The position numbers and the translations under genes are program-made. Positions 57,818 to 64,000 of a stretch of 64,000 nucleotides of DNA are shown here, one piece after another. Every line of letters starts with the position of its first letter. Position 1 is the stretch's first letter. Under the pieces are notes generated by a model that was given only the letters and a program-made list of their open reading frames with translations, ran no database searches and was not told where the DNA came from. This DNA comes from Catonia carolina (Eukaryota; Arthropoda; Insecta; Hemiptera; Achilidae). Location: NCBI GenBank assembly GCA_035578175.1, contig JAQMRL010000003.1, positions 106,194,969-106,258,968 of the forward strand, in the 5' to 3' direction.

Positions 57818-60307
57818 TTAGGTCTACTCAATTCAGCCTATATTTTGTCGAAGATTTGGACCTTCTGATTAGTTCAAAAGTCAACACCGTGTTTGGATGA
57901 TTCGATCTTGTGAAAATTTTAAGTATAGTTGAATAGGCTAACAGAAAATGTATATCTGATCTTTGAGGAAAGTCTATTTTGGACTTAAATGAACTTCGTT
58001 TAGTGTGTGTATTTAGTTTGATTTATATTAAGTATTTATTTATATAATTACTTAGTTTGATTACATATAAAAAATAATTTGTATAGAAAATAGTGAGATT
58101 TCCGTTGGCATAGCTTAAATATATGGTAATATTAGCTTTAGTTTTTTGTCTCTTTCTGACGATGAGTCGGAACAAGTTAGGAGTTTTTTTTTTTAATTAT
58201 TGTTGGCGAAAAAGTTTTGTTAATATTGTTATTGTATAATGTTACTCTGTTAAGTTATCGATACATGATAACAGACAACATGACTTCCTGTCTTTGTGAT
58301 CGAAGTTAAAATTCTCTTTGTGGTAAAGTTGTAAATAAAGTGGAAGATCGACGTAGCCTATTAGATTCTTTTCTTAGGTTTTAAAAAACATTGTACCACG
58401 TCAAAAAATTCCACAACCATTTTTGTACGATAATTAACAATATATTCATTTGATTTTAAATTAACTTTGATTGTATTATTTGAACAATGGATAAATCTTT
58501 AAAATAGTTCAAAATATCCACATATTTAGACAAGTACTCAAAACGTTGCCCTTGACGTAACATTTTTCTTTAAGTTTTTTGTTTGGTTTGTTTTACTATT
58601 CTAATAGGATGTCAGCAATGGGAGGTGGAAACATTTGCATTAAACTGTATACATTTGTTTTAGGATTTGCGAGGAAGTTTTAATAGTATGGTTTCCTACT
58701 GGGACGTTTATTATTTATTGTTGTCATCTTTCTCTTCCTCATTATAGTTATCTTTTACCATCTCCTGCTAAGTTGGGTCAAGTAACCCATGTTTAAACAG
58801 TCTTCCATTTAACTTAAAATTTATGAGTTCAGTCGTAGGAATTCATCCGTTTTTTTAGTTTTAGTCTTCGTATTTTTTATAAATTATATTGGATAAACAT
58901 CACTCTTATTTTTGCGTTGTTATTAGTACAATTGATCGACATATTACAGAAGATTCCGGGTTTCAATCTTGACTTTATAAAAAATGTATTCAAGTAAAAA
59001 TACATTTATAACATCCTAGAAGATCATCAAAAGTGAAGTTGTGTTAAAAGTTGACACACTAAATTTTTGGTTTAACTTTCAATAATTGTTTTAATTAAAA
59101 ATACGCAACAGCCATGTTTGTTATTTATTTTTTATATTTAAAACATAGGATGTGATAGCGGGTGTTAAAAAACGACAAACATTTAATTAGTGAATTTATT
59201 TGAAACAAACAACTGTGAATAACTGTCCTGCTGTTACATCAACTAAAAATAATACGTAATGCAGGATGTTATTGAGTTGTAACAGATTTTCGTTTCTGTT
59301 TCAACTGATTGCAGTACTCATAATTTGAATTAACGCAATGAATTAGCGACAGTTGCAATTACGTTAAATTTGTTAACAAAAAATACAAATTAGGAATCGC
59401 TAGTTCACTGGTGGGTTGAAAAAAAACTATAGATTATTATTACAATTATTGTTGAAAGTTTTAAATTTCGATTGTTAAATGAAATTTATAAATTGAAATG
59501 GAATTATACTATATTTTACGGCCCAATAATTTTTTTATTTGATTAAGCTGTAACGGAAATGAAAATGTAAAATTAAATCGGGTAAACGCGAATGTATTTT
59601 CATTGCAGTTCATTGAGCTTTAAAATTTAAAGGGATCGTAAAATTTCTTTATTTCTTCTTCGACGCGATCGATTTTCATACATATAAGGATTCAGCCTTT
59701 TGGAAAAACGGAAAATGCTAAAAGAGTGAAAGGAAAATAAAATTTTTTTTTATGGATGAATTTTAACAGATTTGTATTGTGCTATTTTTTTCGGATAATA
59801 ATTTATGTATTATAAATAAAATTTACATTCTCTTTGCATTTTTTTTATTCTTTTGTGCTTTTACGTCAGTTTTGAGTAATAAAAATTGTTCCATAGTAAC
59901 AAAGATTTTTCTCTCTGTTAGGCAAGTTGTTTAAAAACAATTAGCTGAATTGTTTAATTGCAGGCTGACTTAATATTAAGTCGGTTTCTATTTCAACATT
60001 CGTGGGTTGATCGGCGCGATATTATCTGCAAAAATACCGGAAAAGTTAACGGCATCATTTTTCAATTTTACAGACTTTTTAATGGAAACCTCTTGAAAAC
60101 GAAAACAAACTCATACGAAACCTTTGCATGTCACAATTATCTGGTCATGCAAACTTTATAGAAGATGGAGTAGAGTATCTTGCAAAAAATAAAAAAAAAT
60201 AACCTGTGGGATTCTTACTACTGAATACTGTTTTCCTTTAAGTCATTCACGTCATATTTTCACCCACTATCGCAAAAGAAATCCTCAAATTTACTAGTTG
60301 TAATTAC
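57818..60307. other. AT-rich spacer, nothing recognised
   Basis: About 2.5 kb without repeats of the families named here. The 67-codon frame at 59958-60161 starts at TTG next to a TTTAATTGCAG that resembles a 3' splice site, but the rest shows no motif. Confidence 0.4.
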
Positions 60308-60656
60308 ATGTTGTTTAGGTCATCAGTCGAAAGGCTGGTTTGAACCTTTAGATGATTTACTACGTAAAACGAGGAGTTGGATGGTTTACCATAGCTTTTC
60401 TCACTGAGTAAAAAAGTATGCTTATATCAGCTTTCCGGCCCTCTGAAAAGCATCCACTTTCCACCCTGCAAATGACACCTTCACTTCATTCATCACAGGG
60501 TCTGGCTGTATAATGAACGTATGACTAGTGTCCTCTTTTGTTCATAAATGATTCAATCATAATGGCTGACATATGATAAGAAACAGAACTATTTTTTGTA
60601 GTCCTGGAACTAGCAGATTGAGTGCAAATAATTTAACACCCCACCTGCCTGTTACG
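60308..60656 (-). repeat. HT retroposon copy 10
   Basis: Reverse orientation: TTGTTTAGGTCATCAGTC-GAAA-GGCTGGTTT at the left and CCCCACCTGCCTGTTA at the right. The stem here is CAGTC/GGCTG, containing a T-G pair. An internal deletion removes part of the ATCTCCTCTGAGAG region. Confidence 0.83.
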
Positions 60657-61158
60657 ATAATGTAGGCATACATTTGTAAATACTTTAATAAAGTAAAATC
60701 AAAGTCGTTATCATAAACCATTTTCTATTGCTGTTTACTTTTATACCACTATTATTCCCAAATAACATTTTTATTTGCCTTCCACCGTGCTAATATCAAG
60801 GTCTGACATTCCCTCTCATACATCCAAAGAGTGCTCTGTCCCTTATTAAATCTTGATAAGAGCGTATTTAGTAGTATAAATTTTATTCGGAAGTGGTAAA
60901 AATAATCGAAGCACGTAAAAGGTTAAATGAAATAAAATTTTAACCCCATAAAATTTTTATCAGATGTTCTAAATATGTTAAATAACTAAGGAATTCAAGC
61001 TTTCAAAGAAATGAAGGTTCCAACTACGTTATACATGTATATTATGTTTAGTTAATGTCTCATTTTATGCGTAAACTTACTTTTTACGGAAAATTTAAAA
61101 AAGTTTCTTCCGCTTGTTGTAATCCCACAAAAAATTACTTTTCTATTAATTTTGTAAT
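60657..61158. other. AT-rich spacer, nothing recognised
   Basis: No gene or repeat match. Confidence 0.35.
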
Positions 61159-61312
61159 AACTGGCTTCTACGCCGGGGTTCCGGGTTCGATTGCCGGTCA
61201 GGTCTGGCATTTTTTAATCGCTCATTTTCATATATCATCATTCTTCAACGTCTGCATTAGCAGAAATTGCAAAACAGTCAGACGTAAAAAATAAAATAAA
61301 ATTTAAAAAAAA
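61159..61312 (+). repeat. trC SINE, 5'-truncated
   Basis: It starts just before the B box (CCGGGTTCGATTGCCGG, close to consensus) and continues CAGGTCTGGCATTTTTTAATC, CAACGTCTGCATTAGCAG, ending CAGTCAGACGTAAAAAAT and an A-rich tail. Confidence 0.78.
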
Positions 61313-61707
61313 TATTAATTTTGTTATAATAGGCAATAGTTTTTGATTTGATTACTCGATTTAACAAAAAGTGCGTCATTACACAAAATACTTAAACAAA
61401 TGTTACTGAAAACGTTTGTAAAATTTTACTTAAATCATCGGTCATCCGGTCCTACAAAGAACGAGATATATTTAAGAACAAATATTTTCTGAAGTTGAAA
61501 CAACAATGATATTCAAAGGAAATTTAACAGTTACTTATTACTAATTTTACTACTGTTCATGTACATACAAAAAATTAGGGCTAAAATTGCTTTTTAAATA
61601 ATTAGTTATTTAAAAGTTATTTAAAAGTAAATTTAAAAGTTATTTGCATGGAGGTTACAAATTGTCGACTTGTTCTGAATACTTGTTGAATTTACTGTTA
61701 AAACAAT
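61313..61707. other. AT-rich spacer, nothing recognised
   Basis: A short TTATTTAAAAG repeat occurs at about 61600-61645; otherwise nothing. Confidence 0.35.
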
Positions 61708-61716
61708 ACACGATTT

Positions 61717-62131
61717 TGTTTGTTGTTGTTGTTGTTTAGGTCATCAGCCGAAAGGCTGGTTTGAACTCTAGAGGCTTTACTAAGTAAAATGAGGAGTGAG
61801 GTGATTTACAATTGCCTTCCTCACTGAGTGAAAAAGTGTACTTTTCAGCATGCCAAACCCTCCGAAAAACATCTACTTTCCATCCTGTAAATGACACCTT
61901 CACTTCATTCACCACGGGGTCTGGCTGTATAATGAAATTCATTACTCTCAGAGGAGATAACTTTTAGTGATAACTTTTTTAGAGTATTTTAAACCTCTAC
62001 CTCTTCTGTTCTTAAATGCTTCAGTTATATAACTGGCTGACCACGTGATAGAAACAGAACTATTTTTTTAGCCCTGGAACTAGCAGATCGAGTGCCAATA
62101 ATTTAACACGCTTCCTGCCTGTTATGGGCAA
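61717..62131 (-). repeat. HT retroposon copy 11, full length with (AAC)n tail
   Basis: Reverse orientation: (GTT)n at the left, then TAGGTCATCAGCC-GAAA-GGCTGGTTT, and the 5' terminus CCTGCCTGTTATGGGCA at the right. ACACGATTT occurs directly outside both ends (61708-61716 and 62132-62140), a target-site duplication. This is the best evidence that HT is a complete retroposon with a defined 5' end. The internal frame starting MNFIIQPDPVV spans 61736-61942. Confidence 0.9.
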
Positions 62132-62141
62132 ACACGATTTG

Positions 62142-63354
62142 TATATAGTGGGAATTCTTAGAAAATAGATTTAGGCAAAAATCCAGGAAAATTAAAGAGA
62201 AATTATAAGAAATTTTCATGTAAAATAAAAAGTGTTTAATAATTTTACAAAATTTCAGTTTTGTTAATTTTTGTAATGTTGCCATTGCAAAAACTTGTAC
62301 TAGTTTCCTAAAACGCTGTGAATATTTTCTGAAAACGAAAATTTAAAAGATCGTGTTTCTGTTAACCTCTACTAAGCTGCTTTCAGTGAAACAGTGTAAA
62401 CATTGATAAAATATATTTTATGTAGGGACAGGTAAAACACTTTTGTTTGGTTCTTATCATCGATATTTTGGTAGAAACGAGAGATTTTTCAACGTATCGT
62501 TTGGGAAGGATTCTGGTGCACTGGCAGTGGATAGAAAGGTATATCAAAAGAAGATTGAACCGAACCCAAGTATAAAATAGGTTGGCCTGCCTGGCTCTAC
62601 AATATTCCATAAAAACCGTTCCGCTTGTGTGCTTCTCTGAAGTTGGAAGCTTTCCCGTCCATCCGTCCTGTCGTCAGAGCGGTTTTATCAATTCGCTTTT
62701 CATCGCCCCAGAAGAGAAAAGTGAATGCTTTACTACTACTTCTTCGATTGCGTACAATACAAGTCTGTGAATTATTTATTTACATTTTGATATATCGGAA
62801 GACGAATTCTTTAGTTCCTTTTTTCACTTAACTTCTTTCTGTATTTCAATAATGGAGATAAATAAATAAAATTTCAGTGAATAACAATGGAATTTATACA
62901 CGAGTACAGTACTTTCAAGCAACTCAAAAGTATTCAAAGATATCTATGTTATTATTATTTTTACAAAGTTTTTTTATCCAATATAAACCAGTAAATAGAA
63001 CTCATTATTTTAAAGTAATTTTCGGAATGCCATCTGTAATGTAAGTAATTTAAGACAGTTCGTCGAAACCCCTCTATAGACGATCTTCGGAGAAAAAAGC
63101 AATATTTACTGCATTTGTAATTTCATAAATATATAATTACGTCGTAGGCCAACTTAATTCTAAACTGAACGAACTGATATCATTTGATAGTTAATGATTT
63201 CATTATTTTGTTACCGTCATATTATGAGTTGTAATCGTAAGAAAATGAAAGACATTGCAATTTTTCAAAAAGTGAATTGATATTTTTATAAGTTTTGTTT
63301 ATAATTAATTGTCGCAACACCACCACCACCACCATCATCATCAATATTATTATT
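62142..63354. other. Spacer with short (CAC/CAT)n run
   Basis: A (CAC)n(CAT)n run occurs at 63318-63343. A mixed-composition patch at 62580-62720 gives frames on both strands (62383-62610, 62582-62770, 62625-62831) with no recognisable motif. Confidence 0.4.
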
Positions 63355-64000
63355 ACTTTCTCTTGCTTTAAATGAATATGTAGGGAAGGGAAGTATTGCT
63401 TTCTTGTTGATTTTTCGAAATAAAGTGCTCACCAGAAACACACGTTTTCAGGCCCCTAAGCCTAAAAGAACACATGTTTTAGCGATTAGTGTGCGTGTGT
63501 GTATTTGCGTAGGTGCTAATAAAATATCTCAAGAACGGAATATCGAATATGACTTTGAAACTTGAAACTTAAATTACGTTACCACTAGGGAACTTAACAT
63601 GATATGAATAAACAATAACTTAACATTAGGGAAACTTAGCACTAGGTGAACTAACACGAACGTTTTCATCAAAATCGGTTAACCGAAAGTAGTAGTTTAT
63701 TCGTGCAATTTTTCACTTTTTTTGCAAATTTCAGCACAGCCCCCACGAATTTCAGCAAACATAGCGCTTGTCCTATCTTGTAGAGCATAAAAATAGTAGT
63801 AAATGAGGTGATTTTTAAAAAAAACCTTGGAATCGTTTCTGAGAAAATCGCAAAAAACTTAAAAATCTCACGAATAAACTACTCATTCCGGTAGACCGAT
63901 TTTAATTAAAATGTTCTTGTCAGATTCCCTTGTGGTACATCTTAATTTGAAACTTAAGTTTCAAGTTTCAAATTTGTATTGGATTCCGTTCTTGAGATAC
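63355..64000. repeat. GT element folded back on itself (cut by window end)
   Basis: 63355-63725 is the left part of a GT element in plus orientation: TTACTTTCTCTTGC, a short GT run, ATCTCAAGAACGGAA, CATCAAAATCGGTTAACC, up to TTTTTCACTTTTTTTGC. From about 63727 the same family runs in the opposite direction, ending TCCGTTCTTGAGATA at 63985-63999. The two halves form an inverted repeat of at least 200 bp on each side. A small local duplication (AACAATAACTTAACATTAGG) lies at 63610-63630. Confidence 0.82.

Noticed and set aside
59958..60161. A short exon after a TTTAATTGCAG splice-like site
   Set aside because: It has no ATG, no motif and no matching upstream exon; such sites are frequent by chance in AT-rich DNA.

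Overview
This is an AT-rich eukaryotic window, most likely from an arthropod and probably an insect. The evidence is the set of repeats: a DD34D mariner, Jockey-like and other non-LTR retrotransposon (LINE) fragments, tRNA-derived SINEs with A and B boxes, a pogo/Tigger-type element with TA-rich ends, and long AT-rich spacers with microsatellites. I found no convincing host gene. The only long intact open frame is the reverse transcriptase of a 5'-truncated Jockey-like LINE (minus strand, 56219-57817). The species is not identifiable from the sequence alone.

The names below are mine. (1) HT: about 400 bp, the commonest repeat here (11 copies), with a hairpin and an (AAC)n tail at its 3' end. 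(2) trA, trB and trC: three tRNA-derived SINE families. (3) GT element: about 0.95-1.07 kb, with a GT microsatellite, internal tandem repeats of about 170 bp and inverted ends. (4) LT: an element with inverted arms of about 225 bp. (5) Four kinds of LINE remnant: Jockey-like L1j, and L2x, L3x and L4x, named by the C-terminal peptides they encode.

Layout: 0-5 kb holds an HT end, an L3x remnant, a trA SINE split by a mariner, a GT remnant and an LT element with a trA SINE nested in it. 5-13 kb is sparse (HT copies, trC, L2x, trB). 13-20 kb has L1j, trB, two GT elements and L3x. 20-30 kb has a small inverted-repeat element, HT, trC, a trA split by a Tigger-like element, L3x, a GC-richer island and a trA split by an L2x LINE. 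30-40 kb has L4x, an exact 694-bp tandem duplication containing HT plus L2x, a polypurine tract, trC, trA, a long (AAT)n/(ATT)n palindrome and a degenerate tandem repeat. 40-52 kb has GT elements, a second LT-like element, L1j, trB/trA and L4x. 52-64 kb has HT copies, the intact Jockey-like LINE, trC, and a GT element folded back on itself at the window edge.

The main interest is in how the repeats interact. HT and the L3x LINE share a 3' hairpin whose stem covaries, which suggests that HT is mobilised by that LINE's reverse transcriptase. Three trA copies were each split by a different class of transposon, giving clear relative ages. Several loci (mariner, LT, the terminal GT element, one HT copy) carry inverted self-duplications of different sizes.
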